From Thiotrichaceae bacterium (lineage in GTDB: Bacteria; Pseudomonadota; Gammaproteobacteria; SZUA-140): a stretch of 64,000 bases of DNA. Shown one piece after another: positions 8,205 to 19,856 of this stretch (the stretch's first letter is position 1; every line of letters begins with the position of its first letter). The DNA lies in the NCBI GenBank assembly GCA_002401765.2, contig NVTY02000032.1:33347-97346 (forward strand), in the 5' to 3' direction. Made by a program: the position numbers and the translations under genes. The notes beneath the pieces were generated by a model. That model was not told where the DNA came from. It ran no database searches and saw nothing but the letters and a program-made list of their open reading frames with translations.

Positions 8205-10517
8205 ATGAGCGATGTGGAAAAGCCAATTTCTCTTAATAGTAATGCATCTGAGGTGTTGCCTGACGCACTTGCTAGATCGCTAGTTAAGCAATGTCGTGCA
8301 CACGCTGAACATTATGTAAAAACATTGTTTGAACCGCTGGCTAAGCAGCTAGATGACGATCTGTTTAAGTTGGCAGAAAAAACCCAGGAGATTGAAAAGG
8401 CACAGCTTTACAATGACGCAATGTTAAAACTGCGGAGTGATCGAGCGATATTAGCAACGAAATTTTCAGTCACATACTCTCAATCCCTCAATCAGGCACT
8501 GGACCCGGATGGACTTGGTATAGATACTAGTGGTGGCGATGAAGGGCTCTCGTTAGTGGGTGATGCTCAGCTTGAAGAATCGTTAGTCATTAATCAGATC
8601 ACATTCAAGGTTTTTGAAGAATATAGCGATGAACTTTACGCGCTAGAACAACGGCTGAGTTTGATATTGCCTAATTTGAAAATGGATGAAGGTCAGGTGC
8701 CCTTTAGCTCTGGTCCCATCTGTAACGCCTTTGAGGCACTATTGCGTCCATTAGATTTTGATATCAAAGTGAAACTGGCGATTTACCGCTCTCTTGAACG
8801 TACCTTATTGGCATCGATTGGCGGCGTGTTTGATGAGTTGAACGAGGTGTTACGTCAAGCGGGCGTATTGCCAGAAATAAAAAGAAAGGCGAAGAAAAGT
8901 GAATCCATCGAGCGTGTTACGAAGTCGCTTGTTGACACGGCCACAAGCGAGAATAGCGGGACGGGTGGTGGTGCTAGTGATGATACTCGAATGGTACCTG
9001 AGTTCCATAGTATCCAACAACTGGCTGGGTTATTTTCTGAGGTATTGTCAGATGATCCGGAAAAACAGCAGGCACTGCTGACGGCCCAGGTAACCCCCCA
9101 GCTAGTTGAGGCGCTCTCTGGCCTACAAATCTCTAATGACTTACTAGAGGCTGGCGCTGAGCTTTCGGGGGAAGAACTTAAGGCGCGCATTAAAGCGCAG
9201 TTAAGCGAGCGCGAAGGGGCACCTGCCGCAGGCATTAGCCAATTAGATGATGAAACGATTGATGTGATCAGTATGATTTTCGATGATTTGATGGGCGATG
9301 ATAGTCTTCCTGATGCCATCAAAGCGTTGGTTTTTCGTTTGCAGATCCCGGTTTTAAAAGCGGCCATTATTGATCGTGTTTTTTTCGCTGAAAAAGAGCA
9401 TCCTGCAAGGGTACTCTTAAATGAGTTGACACTGGCTGGCCAGCTTGCTAGTGCAGATGACGATGATGTTATCTACCAAAAGATAGAGTCCGTTGTGATC
9501 TGTTTAACGAGTGAGTTTCAAGGTAACCTTGAGATATTTGAAACTTGTCGGCTAGATTTGTGCAATTTCATGAGGGAGCAAGAAACTGGTTTCCAGCAGG
9601 CACAGCTGAAAATTGGTGAAGCGGCCCAGCAACATAGCTTTGAAGCAAAAACCAGAAAAAATATTGCCGAAGAGATTGCCGCCCATCTTTTGAATCGTAA
9701 TGCGCCTGATGATGTAAGGGCATTTCTAATGGACACCTGGCGGCAGGTGTTATCACATATTATGCTGAATGAGGGCGAGGAGAGTGAAGCGCTAAAGCGT
9801 GCAGAGCAAGTCAGCAAGGATCTTATCTGGAGTGTTGAACCGCTAGAAAATGCCGAAGCGAGGAAGAAGTTATTATTGGTGGTGCCGCTTATTCTGGATG
9901 CGTTGCAAGAGGGTTTGGCGCTGATCGGTTATACGGCAGCTCAGATTCAGGCGGTTCATGAGATGATTGAATGCTACCATATTGCTAATATAACGGGCGC
10001 AAGTGTACCGTCATCTAGCGGGCAAGCAACGGATGTTAGCAAAACGGAGCCTGTTGATGAAATAGATCAGCTACTGCAGGATTTAGAGAATGATCTTGGC
10101 TTGCCGGCGGGTGATCGCTTGGGCCAAATGAGAGTATCGCTTTCACCATCGAAAGGTTCTGATGATGATTTTGATCAAATGATGAAAGAGATGGGGTTTG
10201 ATGATGGCATGGCAGATGATGATGCTCCGCGTATCAATGATCGCTATACTATACTGGTGGCAGGTCTGGAAGACGGTGCCTGGGTTGAGCTGGCGGATGA
10301 TAGCAAAGTAGTGCGGCGTGTAAAACTAGCCTGGAAGGGGGATGCGTTTACCAAATACGCCTTTGTGAATTGGCGCTACAAGGTGGTGGCTGAAAAGTCG
10401 TATTATGCACTTGCAGATGAATTTCGGCAGGGCAATGCCACCATTGTTGAAGAGTTACCGCTGTTTGATAGGGCTTTTGATCGTGTTTTCACCAAGCTCA
10501 TGCAGCTTGCTGGGTAG
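8205..10517 (+). CDS. DUF1631 family protein
   Basis: This 770-residue acidic, largely helical soluble protein matches the DUF1631 family by its length and its C-terminal domain. Roughly residues 680-770 (GLEDGAWVELADDSKVVRRV, then FVNWRYKVVAEKSYYALADE and LFDRAFDRVF) form a small beta-rich module reminiscent of PilZ folds. An acidic low-complexity stretch (DDDFDQMMKEMGFDDGMADD) precedes it. The role is not established. It heads a group of genes of similar orientation leading to sucA, but its promoter appears separate. Confidence 0.75.
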   Translation: MSDVEKPISLNSNASEVLPDALARSLVKQCRAHAEHYVKTLFEPLAKQLDDDLFKLAEKTQEIEKAQLYNDAMLKLRSDRAILATKFSVTYSQSLNQALDPDGLGIDTSGGDEGLSLVGDAQLEESLVINQITFKVFEEYSDELYALEQRLSLILPNLKMDEGQVPFSSGPICNAFEALLRPLDFDIKVKLAIYRSLERTLLASIGGVFDELNEVLRQAGVLPEIKRKAKKSESIERVTKSLVDTATSENSGTGGGASDDTRMVPEFHSIQQLAGLFSEVLSDDPEKQQALLTAQVTPQLVEALSGLQISNDLLEAGAELSGEELKARIKAQLSEREGAPAAGISQLDDETIDVISMIFDDLMGDDSLPDAIKALVFRLQIPVLKAAIIDRVFFAEKEHPARVLLNELTLAGQLASADDDDVIYQKIESVVICLTSEFQGNLEIFETCRLDLCNFMREQETGFQQAQLKIGEAAQQHSFEAKTRKNIAEEIAAHLLNRNAPDDVRAFLMDTWRQVLSHIMLNEGEESEALKRAEQVSKDLIWSVEPLENAEARKKLLLVVPLILDALQEGLALIGYTAAQIQAVHEMIECYHIANITGASVPSSSGQATDVSKTEPVDEIDQLLQDLENDLGLPAGDRLGQMRVSLSPSKGSDDDFDQMMKEMGFDDGMADDDAPRINDRYTILVAGLEDGAWVELADDSKVVRRVKLAWKGDAFTKYAFVNWRYKVVAEKSYYALADEFRQGNATIVEELPLFDRAFDRVFTKLMQLAG

Positions 10518-10546
10518 TAATTGTTTTTGATTAAGGAATGATAATA

Positions 10547-10888
10547 ATGAAGCAAGGTTTGAGATGGCTGCTCGCAGCTGTTTTTTTTGTCTCTCTCTCG
10601 GGGTGTTTTGGAGAAGAGAAAGTGAATACTTCATGGCTGCTAGGGACATGGGAGCTAACACATAACCCGGAAAAGGATGATCAAGACAAATTGGTTTTCG
10701 ATGCTGATGATAGTGTGACGGTGTTGGCTGAAAAAGGAGGCGAACTTCAGGGTAGTTACCAATATGTTGATGGTAAACTAAAAATCTCGTTACCGGTACA
10801 ACGAAAGACGATTGAGGTTGAATTTGAAGTATCATCAGATCACAGCAAACTGATTTATCAATCAGGTGCTTATTACACAAAGAAATAG
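10547..10888 (+). CDS. Small lipoprotein
   Basis: The product has a lipoprotein signal peptide ending in the lipobox LSGC, followed by about 90 residues of a beta-rich domain (TWELTHNPEKDDQDKLVF and so on), as in small lipocalin-like lipoproteins that report or bind envelope components. The ATG at 10547 is preferred over 10538 because AAGGA at 10533-10537 then lies nine bases upstream. The protein should be attached to the outer membrane or the periplasmic face. The exact family is not recognised. Confidence 0.65.
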   Translation: MKQGLRWLLAAVFFVSLSGCFGEEKVNTSWLLGTWELTHNPEKDDQDKLVFDADDSVTVLAEKGGELQGSYQYVDGKLKISLPVQRKTIEVEFEVSSDHSKLIYQSGAYYTKK

Positions 10889-10972
10889 TGGCTTTACACT
10901 GCGTCCATCAATAAGATGTATGAAGTTCATTAACGAGGAAGAGTCACTTGTTGGTTTTAATTTGGAGGAAGT

Positions 10973-11263
10973 ATGGCTGAAACAATAGACGAGATTACGA
11001 TTGACTACTCAGAAGATGGCATTGAGTTGGTTAAGCAGCTTGATAAAGAGGTGCTAACAAAAGGTGCGTGGTCAACGATTATCTATAAATACCAGGAATG
11101 GGATAAACGCAAAGAAGAATATAGCCAAATTAAGTACACTATTCGTCGTTACCAGAAGCGTAATGGTGAATACATGCAGAAATCCAAGTTTAATATCTCA
11201 AGCAAAGAGCAAGCTGGAAAAATCATCGGTGCGTTACAGAAGTGGACCGCTGAAGAAGATTAG
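10973..11263 (+). CDS. Small conserved-looking protein, 96 aa
   Basis: The protein is charged and soluble, with a C-terminal helix (SSKEQAGKIIGALQKWTAEE). A strong Shine-Dalgarno, GGAGG, precedes the ATG, which supports real translation. I do not recognise the family and no catalytic motif is visible. It lies just upstream of sucA, separated by 126 bases that hold an inverted repeat, so it is probably not in the suc operon. Confidence 0.6.
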   Translation: MAETIDEITIDYSEDGIELVKQLDKEVLTKGAWSTIIYKYQEWDKRKEEYSQIKYTIRRYQKRNGEYMQKSKFNISSKEQAGKIIGALQKWTAEED

Positions 11264-11332
11264 TGCTGTTCTGGTTTTTTGAAATAAAAATAACGACAAA
11301 CTCAGAAGACTATAGAAATTCTAATGTTTACC

Positions 11333-11353
11333 GACACTATTTAATGTAGTGTC
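11333..11353. promoter_or_regulatory. Perfect inverted repeat upstream of sucA
   Basis: GACACTA at 11333-11339 and TAGTGTC at 11347-11353 are exact inverted copies around seven bases, 37 bp before the sucA ATG. No T-run follows, so an operator is more likely than a terminator. Which protein might bind is unknown. Confidence 0.35.
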
Positions 11354-11389
11354 TTAATAATAGACAGAATTTGCATTGATAGGTGGATC

Positions 11390-14278
11390 ATGGACGGGCG
11401 TTCCAACAATAAATCACTGGACGAGCTGTGGGAAAGTTCCTACCTTGCGGGCGGGAATGCAGCTTATCTGGAACAGCTTTACGAAAGTTTTTTAGAAGAC
11501 CCTAACTCAATTGATGATACGTGGCGAGAGCGTTTTGAGACATTGCCGAGTGTTAATGGCAACGCTAAAGAGGTGTCGCATGAGGCAATCAAAGAGTCTT
11601 TTCGCCAGTTAGCGAGGCAGCGGCCCATCCGTGTTGCTGCTGGCACCTCTGCGATGGGTGCTGGAATTGGTTCTGGGCAAGGTGTAAAGCAGGCACAGAT
11701 CCTCCAGTTTATCGATTCATACCGTTTTTTAGGTCACCTTCAATCAAACCTTGATCCGCTGGGTATGAGCGAGCAGACCGAGGTGGTTGAACTGCGTCTG
11801 GTGCACTATGGCCTAGCCGAGCAAGATCTCGACACCACCTTTCAAACGGGCACGTTGTCAATCGACGGCCAAAACAGTGCGCCGCTACAAAAAATTGTTG
11901 ATCATCTCAAACGGCTCTATTGTGGCAATGTGGGTGTGGAATACATGCACATTGCAGAGGCGGCTGAGCGCAACTGGATTATGCAGCGTATTGAAGCGGG
12001 GTATGGCTCCGGTACTTTTTCAGACGAGGCGAAAAAGCAGCTGCTTGATCGCATCACCGCCGCAGAAGGGCTCGAGCGTTACCTGCATACCAAATATACC
12101 GGACAAAAACGATTCTCGCTGGAAGGGGCTGAGTCGCTGATTCCCATGTTGGATAAAATTGTGAAACGCGGTGGTAGCCATGGGGTAAAAGAGATCATTG
12201 TGGGCATGGCGCATCGCGGCCGCCTGAATGTGTTGATTAACATTATGGGTAAAAATCCGGCTGACCTGTTTCTTGAGTTTGAAGGCAAGGCGCGTAATAA
12301 CATTGACGGCACGGGTGATGTGAAATACCACCTCGGTTTTTCATCCAACATTAACACCCCCGGTGGGCCGGTGCATATGGCGCTGGCATTTAACCCATCA
12401 CACCTGGAAATTGTTGGCCCGGTGGTCGAAGGCTCGGTGCGCGCACGCCAGGAAGGGCGCAACGATTATGAGGGTGATCAAGTGATACCGATTGTCATTC
12501 ACGGTGATGCGGCATTTGCTGGACAGGGCGTGGTGATGGAGACCTTTAATATGTCTCAATCACGCGGCTACGCCACAAAAGGCACCATCCATATTGTGAT
12601 CAACAATCAGGTTGGCTTTACCACCAGCAACCAAAAAGATTCACGCTCAACCATGTACTGTACCGACGTCGCGAAGATGGTCAATGCACCGATCTTCCAT
12701 GTGAATAGCGATGACCCGGAAGCGGTCTTGTTTGTGACCCAGGTGGCGCTTGATTATCGCATGGCCTTTCATAAGGATGTGGTGATTGACCTGGTCTGTT
12801 ATCGCCGCCACGGCCATAGTGAGGCGGATGAACCTTCTGCTACACAACCGCTGATGTACCAACATATTAAGAAGATGAAAACCACGCGCGCGCTTTATGC
12901 CGATGCGCTGGTGAGAGAAGGTGTGATTGATGAGGCGGAAGCGAAGGCATTTATGAACCGCTTCCGCGATGCGCTGGATGCGGGTGATGGCGTGGTGCCT
13001 GAGTTTATTCGTGAAGAAGAGATTGAAATCCCCTATACCTTTGACTGGAAACCTTATCTGAATGGTGATATTACAGCGCCAGTGGATACCCGTATTAAAC
13101 TGACTAAGTTGCGCCAATACGCGGAAACAATGCACAAATTGCCGGACGGTTTTGTGTTGCATTCCAATGTGAACAAAATTTTCACCAGCCGTCATAAGAT
13201 GGCTGCGGGTGCGCTGCCGGTTGACTGGGGGTTTGCCGAAAACATGGCCTATGCAACCTTGCTGAAAGACGGTTTTAGTGTTCGGCTCTCAGGTCAGGAT
13301 TCTGGCCGCGGTACTTTTTTTCATCGCCATGCGGTGCTTTATAACCAGCAAGACGGTGAGACCCATGTGCCACTGCGTTATCTGGCGGATGAAAGCAAAG
13401 AAAAGCCGGTCAATTTTCTGGTGATCAACTCGTTACTATCGGAAGAGGCGGTGCTGGCATTTGAGTATGGCTATTCCACCACTGATCCCAATACATTGAC
13501 CATCTGGGAGGCGCAGTTTGGTGATTTTGCCAATAACGCACAGGTGGTGATCGACCAATTTATCAGTGCCGGCGAGCAAAAATGGGGCCGCTTGAGTGGC
13601 CTGGTGATGTTGCTGCCACATGGCTATGAAGGGCAGGGGCCAGAGCATTCATCGGCTCGTCTGGAGCGTTACATGCAGCTCTGCGCGCAGCATAATATGC
13701 AGGTCTGTATGCCAACAACACCCGCGCAGATGTTTCATCTACTGCGCCGTCAGATGTTAATGAATTGCCGCAAGCCACTGATTGTGATGACACCGAAAAG
13801 TCTATTGCGCCATCGTCGCGCCGTGAACTCGCTTGAAGACCTCTGTGATGGTCGCTTTCAAACCGTGATTCCAGAGGTCAAAGCGCTCAATGATGAGGAA
13901 GTGAAACGCGTCGTTATCTGTAGTGGTAAGGTCTATTATGACATTTTTGATAAACGCGAAAAGGATGAGCGCAAAGACGTCGCGGTGCTGCGTATTGAGC
14001 AGCTCTACCCGTTCCCTAAAGAGGCATTGAAAGCAGAGTTAGAGCGCTACCCCAATGCGACGAAATTTATCTGGTGCCAGGAAGAACCGATGAATCAGGG
14101 GGCGTGGTTTTCGAGCCAGCATCACATGCGCACGGTACTGGGCAAAGAATTTTATCTTGAGTATGCAGGGCGACCTTTTTCAGCAGCACCGGCAGTGGGC
14201 TATATGCCACTTCATATTCAACAACTGCAGGATCTGTTAGCGGACGCACTGGGCGAAAACCCTGCTGCAGCCCAATGA
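11390..14278 (+). CDS. sucA: 2-oxoglutarate dehydrogenase E1 component
   Basis: The 962-residue enzyme decarboxylates 2-oxoglutarate using thiamine diphosphate and passes the succinyl group to the lipoyl arm of SucB. The N-terminal peptide LDELWESSYLAGGNAAYLEQ is the typical E2-contact segment, and GDAAFAGQGVVMETFNMS followed by IVINNQVGFTTS marks the ThDP-binding core. The pyrimidine domain follows with HSSARLERYMQL. It is slightly longer than the E. coli protein because of a small insert near residues 75-90. It is the first gene of sucA-sucB-lpdA. Confidence 0.97.
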   Translation: MDGRSNNKSLDELWESSYLAGGNAAYLEQLYESFLEDPNSIDDTWRERFETLPSVNGNAKEVSHEAIKESFRQLARQRPIRVAAGTSAMGAGIGSGQGVKQAQILQFIDSYRFLGHLQSNLDPLGMSEQTEVVELRLVHYGLAEQDLDTTFQTGTLSIDGQNSAPLQKIVDHLKRLYCGNVGVEYMHIAEAAERNWIMQRIEAGYGSGTFSDEAKKQLLDRITAAEGLERYLHTKYTGQKRFSLEGAESLIPMLDKIVKRGGSHGVKEIIVGMAHRGRLNVLINIMGKNPADLFLEFEGKARNNIDGTGDVKYHLGFSSNINTPGGPVHMALAFNPSHLEIVGPVVEGSVRARQEGRNDYEGDQVIPIVIHGDAAFAGQGVVMETFNMSQSRGYATKGTIHIVINNQVGFTTSNQKDSRSTMYCTDVAKMVNAPIFHVNSDDPEAVLFVTQVALDYRMAFHKDVVIDLVCYRRHGHSEADEPSATQPLMYQHIKKMKTTRALYADALVREGVIDEAEAKAFMNRFRDALDAGDGVVPEFIREEEIEIPYTFDWKPYLNGDITAPVDTRIKLTKLRQYAETMHKLPDGFVLHSNVNKIFTSRHKMAAGALPVDWGFAENMAYATLLKDGFSVRLSGQDSGRGTFFHRHAVLYNQQDGETHVPLRYLADESKEKPVNFLVINSLLSEEAVLAFEYGYSTTDPNTLTIWEAQFGDFANNAQVVIDQFISAGEQKWGRLSGLVMLLPHGYEGQGPEHSSARLERYMQLCAQHNMQVCMPTTPAQMFHLLRRQMLMNCRKPLIVMTPKSLLRHRRAVNSLEDLCDGRFQTVIPEVKALNDEEVKRVVICSGKVYYDIFDKREKDERKDVAVLRIEQLYPFPKEALKAELERYPNATKFIWCQEEPMNQGAWFSSQHHMRTVLGKEFYLEYAGRPFSAAPAVGYMPLHIQQLQDLLADALGENPAAAQ

Positions 14279-14312
14279 TCAGATGCTGAATCAATTTTAA
14301 AAAGGAAGACTG

Positions 14313-15521
14313 ATGGCAATTGACGTAAACGTACCTAGCTTTCCTGAATCGGTAGCCGATGGCTCTGTGATCGCATGGCATAAACAACCCGGCGACCCGG
14401 TAAGCCGCGATGAAGTGTTGGCAGAGATCGAGACCGACAAGGTGGTTTTTGAAGTCCCCGCACCGGAAGATGGTGTGCTGCTGGAGATCCTCGAAAACGA
14501 AGGGGCCACGGTGTTGTCACAGCAGTTGCTAGCGCGGATTGATGCCGGTGCAGTGGCATCCAAACCGGCCGCCTCTGAAGCGCCAGTTCCTGCGGTAGAA
14601 GATAAAGCAGCGACTGCTGCGGATGTTGCGATTGCCCCGGCAGCGCGTAAACTGATGGCTGAACAAGGACTCGATGCGGCTCAGGTAAGCGGCAGTGGTA
14701 AGGGGGGGCGTATCCTTAAAGAAGATGTGCTTAAGGTGATTGACAGTGCGCCAGCCACAAAATCAGCCGCACCCGCTAAAGCAGCACTGGCTACACCTGT
14801 CGTAACAGATAACCTTGAAGGTCGCCCAGAAAAACGGGTGCCGATGAGTCGCCTACGTGCCCGCGTCGCCGAGCGTTTGTTAGAAGCGCAGCATAACGCC
14901 GCGATGCTCACTACCTTTAATGAAGTGAATATGAAGCCGGTGATGGAGCTACGTGCCCGTCACCGTGATGCCTTTGAAAAGGCGCATGATGTACGACTTG
15001 GCTTTATGTCCTTTTTTGTCAAGGCAGCCGTTGAGGCCTTGAAACAGATTCCCGCTATCAATGCCTCGATTGAAGGCACTGATGTGATCTATCACGGCTT
15101 CTATGATATTGGCATCGCGGTCAGTTCACCGCGCGGTTTGGTGGTGCCTGTACTGCGCGATGTCGATCAGATGAGCATGGCAGAGATCGAAGCGAAAATC
15201 AGAGAGCTCGCACAAAAGGCGCAGAACAAATCCCTCTCGATTGAAGACATCTCGGGTGGCACCTTTACCATTACCAACGGCGGCGTGTTTGGCTCAATGC
15301 TTTCGACGCCCATTATTAATCCACCACAGAGTGGTATTTTGGGGATGCACAATATTCAGGATCGTGCGATGGTTGTTAATGGTGAAGTGGTCGTACTACC
15401 AATGATGTACCTTGCGCACTCATATGACCACCGGCTGATTGATGGCAAAGAGGCGGTGCAGTTCCTGGTCAAGATCAAGCAGATGCTGGAAGATCCGGCG
15501 CGCATACTGCTGGAAGTGTAA
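14313..15521 (+). CDS. sucB: 2-oxoglutarate dehydrogenase E2 (dihydrolipoyl succinyltransferase)
   Basis: The 402-residue protein has three parts: a lipoyl domain with the modified lysine in [17 protein letters not shown], a peripheral subunit-binding domain ([20 protein letters not shown]), and the catalytic acyltransferase domain with the active-site run [12 protein letters not shown] near the C-terminus. Ala/Pro-rich linkers join the domains. AAGGAAG lies just before the ATG. It transfers succinyl to CoA and forms the core of the complex. Confidence 0.97.
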   Translation: MAIDVNVPSFPESVADGSVIAWHKQPGDPVSRDEVLAEIETDKVVFEVPAPEDGVLLEILENEGATVLSQQLLARIDAGAVASKPAASEAPVPAVEDKAATAADVAIAPAARKLMAEQGLDAAQVSGSGKGGRILKEDVLKVIDSAPATKSAAPAKAALATPVVTDNLEGRPEKRVPMSRLRARVAERLLEAQHNAAMLTTFNEVNMKPVMELRARHRDAFEKAHDVRLGFMSFFVKAAVEALKQIPAINASIEGTDVIYHGFYDIGIAVSSPRGLVVPVLRDVDQMSMAEIEAKIRELAQKAQNKSLSIEDISGGTFTITNGGVFGSMLSTPIINPPQSGILGMHNIQDRAMVVNGEVVVLPMMYLAHSYDHRLIDGKEAVQFLVKIKQMLEDPARILLEV

Positions 15522-15562
15522 TCATCTTTTGTAACAGCTTTAATCAGGGAGAGGGCTGCTAA

Positions 15563-17005
<1,443 letters not shown>

Positions 17006-17040
17006 AATTTGAACAGGAGTTCCTGGTTAAGTAACACCTT

Positions 17041-17143
17041 GTCATCGCGAGCGAAGCGCGGCGACCTCGTTGTTAGATAACGTGAGATTGCCGCGTCATT
17101 TTACCCCAAGGGCACTTCCTTCGGGCGCACTCCTCGCAATGAC
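17041..17143. repeat. Palindromic intergenic repeat (MITE-like)
   Basis: The ends GTCATCGCGAG and CTCGCAATGAC are near-perfect inverted copies. Inside, GCGAAGCGCGGCGACCTCG and CGTGAGATTGCCGCG also pair in part, so the whole block can fold. Such sequences are common as dispersed intergenic repeats in proteobacteria. It lies between lpdA and sucC and could be a small non-autonomous element or an mRNA-processing hairpin. Confidence 0.6.
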
Positions 17144-17184
17144 AGTTAATCAGGGGCCAGTAATTAACAAAGGGATCAACCGAC

Positions 17185-18354
17185 ATGAATCTACATGAAT
17201 ACCAGGCGAAAGCACTGTTTGCAGAATACGGCATCGCCGTGCCAAACAATCGAGTGGTTAAGGATGCTGCGCAAGTGGATGAAGCGCTGACGGCATTGGG
17301 TGGTAGCCGCTGGGTGGTGAAGGCGCAGGTACATGCGGGTGGTCGAGGCAAGGCGGGTGGCGTCAAGATTACCGATAGCAAGGCTGAAGTGATTGATACG
17401 ATTAAGTCGATGCTCGGCACCCACCTCGTCACCTTTCAGACCGATGCCAAAGGACAACCGGTTAAGCAGATGATGATTGAGACACCCTGCGATATTGAGC
17501 GTGAGCTCTATCTCGGCATGGTGATTGATCGCTCACTGAAATGCATTACCGTCATGGCCTCAACCGAAGGTGGCATGGAAATCGAAAAGGTCGCGGAAGA
17601 GACGCCGGAAAAGATTCTTAAAATCCCCATCGAGCCGATGGGCGATGTGATTCCTTATCAGGGGCGCAAGCTCGCCTTTGGTCTGGGGCTTGAAGGCAAA
17701 CAGGTCGGCCAGTTTGTGAAGATGCTAACCGCACTGGTACGTCTGTTTAAAGAGAAAGATCTTAGCTTGATGGAGATCAATCCATTGGTTGTCACTCAAA
17801 CAGGAGACATCGTCTGTCTCGATGGAAAAATTAATATTGATGACAACGCACTATATCGCCATAAAGAACTGCAGGTGTTACGTGATGCCTCTCAGGAAGA
17901 TGCACGCGAAGCCCATGCGAGTGAATGGGACCTCAATTATATTGCACTCGATGGTAACATCGGCTGTATGGTGAATGGTGCCGGTCTTGCCATGGCAACG
18001 ATGGATCTGATTAAACTACAAGGTGGCGAGCCAGCCAACTTTCTAGATGTGGGTGGTACGGCAGATAAAGAGCGCGTCGCAGAAGCGTTTAAAATTATTT
18101 TGTCGGACGATAAAGTGAAAGGAGTGCTGGTCAATATCTTTGGTGGCATCGTGCGTTGCGACATGATTGCCGAAGGGGTGATCGGTGCGATCAAAGAGGT
18201 GGGTATTAAAGTACCAGTCGTGGTTCATCTCGAAGGCAACAACGCTGCATGTGGATTGGCACTGCTGGAAGAAAGTGGCCTTGATATTATCGCCGCCAAA
18301 GGGTTGAAAGAGTCAGCGACTAAAATCGTTGAAGCGGTTGCCGCTACCCCTTAG
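17185..18354 (+). CDS. sucC: Succinyl-CoA synthetase beta subunit
   Basis: The 389-residue ATP-grasp subunit begins [19 protein letters not shown] and contains [14 protein letters not shown] (nucleotide binding) and [14 protein letters not shown] (CoA/phosphate contacts with the alpha subunit). It makes ATP or GTP from succinyl-CoA together with SucD. No sucD follows: after a hairpin the next gene is a small zinc-ribbon protein. The gene looks complete and intact, so the alpha subunit must be encoded elsewhere if the enzyme is active. Confidence 0.96.
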   Translation: MNLHEYQAKALFAEYGIAVPNNRVVKDAAQVDEALTALGGSRWVVKAQVHAGGRGKAGGVKITDSKAEVIDTIKSMLGTHLVTFQTDAKGQPVKQMMIETPCDIERELYLGMVIDRSLKCITVMASTEGGMEIEKVAEETPEKILKIPIEPMGDVIPYQGRKLAFGLGLEGKQVGQFVKMLTALVRLFKEKDLSLMEINPLVVTQTGDIVCLDGKINIDDNALYRHKELQVLRDASQEDAREAHASEWDLNYIALDGNIGCMVNGAGLAMATMDLIKLQGGEPANFLDVGGTADKERVAEAFKIILSDDKVKGVLVNIFGGIVRCDMIAEGVIGAIKEVGIKVPVVVHLEGNNAACGLALLEESGLDIIAAKGLKESATKIVEAVAATP

Positions 18355-18364
18355 TTCAATGACA

Positions 18365-18391
18365 GGGGGCAGAGTCAGCGGACTCTGACCC
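18365..18391 (+). terminator. Hairpin after sucC (no strong U-tract)
   Basis: CAGAGTC (18370-18376) and GACTCTG (18381-18387) form a seven-pair stem with a GGG/CCC extension on the outside. No T-run follows, so it may stabilise the sucC mRNA end or terminate weakly. Confidence 0.4.
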
Positions 18392-18438
18392 TCAGCAGTT
18401 CGTCGGGATCACGACAAAGAGTAATCGTAGTTTTAATC

Positions 18439-18624
18439 ATGGCTGACATCCTCCCTTTTAAAAAGAAAAACCCTGCGGCTAAGGCAAAAGGTGTCACCTT
18501 ATGTCGTAGCGGATTTCACAAGTGGCTGATCGAAAGCAATAAACAGTTTGATGTCAAGCAGGGTAAACTTGTGACAGCCTATAAATGTAGTCGTTGTGGC
18601 AAGACCAAGAGCAAAGCAATTTGA
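18439..18624 (+). CDS. Small zinc-ribbon-like protein, 61 aa
   Basis: The protein is basic and carries one Cys-x3-x-His-like group (LCRSGFHKW) and a Cys-x2-Cys pair (KCSRCGKTKSKAI) about 30 residues later, which could hold one zinc ion. No strong Shine-Dalgarno is visible. The family is not recognised; related short proteins are annotated only as hypothetical. It occupies the position where sucD would be expected. Confidence 0.6.
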   Translation: MADILPFKKKNPAAKAKGVTLCRSGFHKWLIESNKQFDVKQGKLVTAYKCSRCGKTKSKAI

Positions 18625-18852
18625 ATTTAAGAAGCAAATCCGATAGAGCGTTTTGATCGTATCGATGCCCTGCATCAGTTATGTTTGAATGCACGTTAGC
18701 CAGTATCGCGTAAGATGCGGGAAGAGAAGGTGGAAGGCAATCGATAGCGACTATTTTAACGAAGACGAATAACACGCGAAGTCCCAAAGCAATCCTCGGT
18801 AGTGAGTGCAAAAAATGCACTTACTGGAATTAAGCAAGCCGAATGCCATTAA

Positions 18853-19008
18853 TCTCTCAGAAGTGTTAGTGAGTTTTATGCTGAAGGCTATGCTGTCTTT
18901 AATAGTGGTGGTCTGAGTGATGCAAAGCAAAAAATGCGTAATCTAGCACCGGGGTTATATGCGTATTTTCACCGAGAAGCGGTCCGGTATCGTTTGCCCA
19001 CACCCTGA
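18853..19008 (+). pseudogene. C-terminal protein fragment, family unknown
   Basis: A 51-codon open stretch without a start reads EFYAEGYAVFNSGGLSDAKQ, then LAPGLYAYFHREAVRYRLP, to a stop at 19006-19008. The wording looks like the end of a larger folded protein rather than random sequence, but I cannot name the family. The rest of the 18625-19176 gap shows no gene, so this is probably the remains of a deleted one. Confidence 0.35.
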
Positions 19009-19176
19009 AGAGAGCGCGTAATCAGCCGTATTAATAGGGCAGCCCTAGTACACTTCTAACGAATATTCTAATGCCGAGCTATTCGTATAACCCTCTATGG
19101 CGCTCGCTAAATGAACGTGGATATAAGCCCCCACAGGACAAACCGCCATTATTGAATGACTCCAATGCTCCTGTTT

Positions 19177-19842
19177 TTATTTACCACCATACAAAAACTC
19201 CTCATGTGACGCTAACCACAACGGAAATTTAGCCATGACCTTGGTGAAAAGGGGGGCTTGCAAATGGCCATTAAGCCAACGCCTAAGATTGGGGTAGGGG
19301 GATTGTAAATACCAATGGCGATCGACGCGGGCAAACTGGCGGATAAATGGTAATAAAGCGTAATCAGCTAAGCTGGGTGTTTCTCCCATGAAATAGGTTT
19401 GCCGACTTAGGGTTGATTCAAATTGCGTGACAAAGACTTCACATTGTCTTCGATAATAGATTTCTGATTTTTCATGTTTGCGTTTAGCGAATTTATATTT
19501 TTCTAGGCAAGGCTTGAATTGTTTGTCGTTTAGCGTAATTAACGTGAGCATAGTGGAGAGCGCAGGGCTATCGTGCCCGTATAATAAATTTTGAGGGTCA
19601 CTTTTGTTTAATGCCCATAACATAATCTTTAGGCTTTCATCGATTACCGTGCCGTCGTCCAATACTAAAACAGGCACCGTGCCCTTAGGGGAGGCTGCTA
19701 ACATTTCGGGTGGTTTGTTTTTTGTGACCACTGCACGCAACATCACCGATTGACCGGCAAGCCAGATTCCCATTCTGGCGCGCATGGCATAAGGGCAGTG
19801 TTGTAGCGAATACAGTACGGGCAGTGCCTCTCTATTAACCAT
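19177..19842 (-). CDS. Glutathione S-transferase family protein
   Basis: The 221-residue protein opens with a thioredoxin-fold domain, LYSLQHCPYAMRARMGIWLA, where CPYAMR corresponds to the glutathione-binding/redox corner, followed by the cis-Pro segment KGTVPVLVLDDGTVIDESL. The C-terminal half is helical, as in GSTs. It may conjugate or reduce with glutathione; the substrate is unknown. It lies 14 bases downstream of the U32 peptidase gene on the same strand, so the two are probably cotranscribed. Confidence 0.8.
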   Translation of the reverse strand: MVNREALPVLYSLQHCPYAMRARMGIWLAGQSVMLRAVVTKNKPPEMLAASPKGTVPVLVLDDGTVIDESLKIMLWALNKSDPQNLLYGHDSPALSTMLTLITLNDKQFKPCLEKYKFAKRKHEKSEIYYRRQCEVFVTQFESTLSRQTYFMGETPSLADYALLPFIRQFARVDRHWYLQSPYPNLRRWLNGHLQAPLFTKVMAKFPLWLASHEEFLYGGK

Positions 19843-19856
19843 CCAATTTAGCTCTA

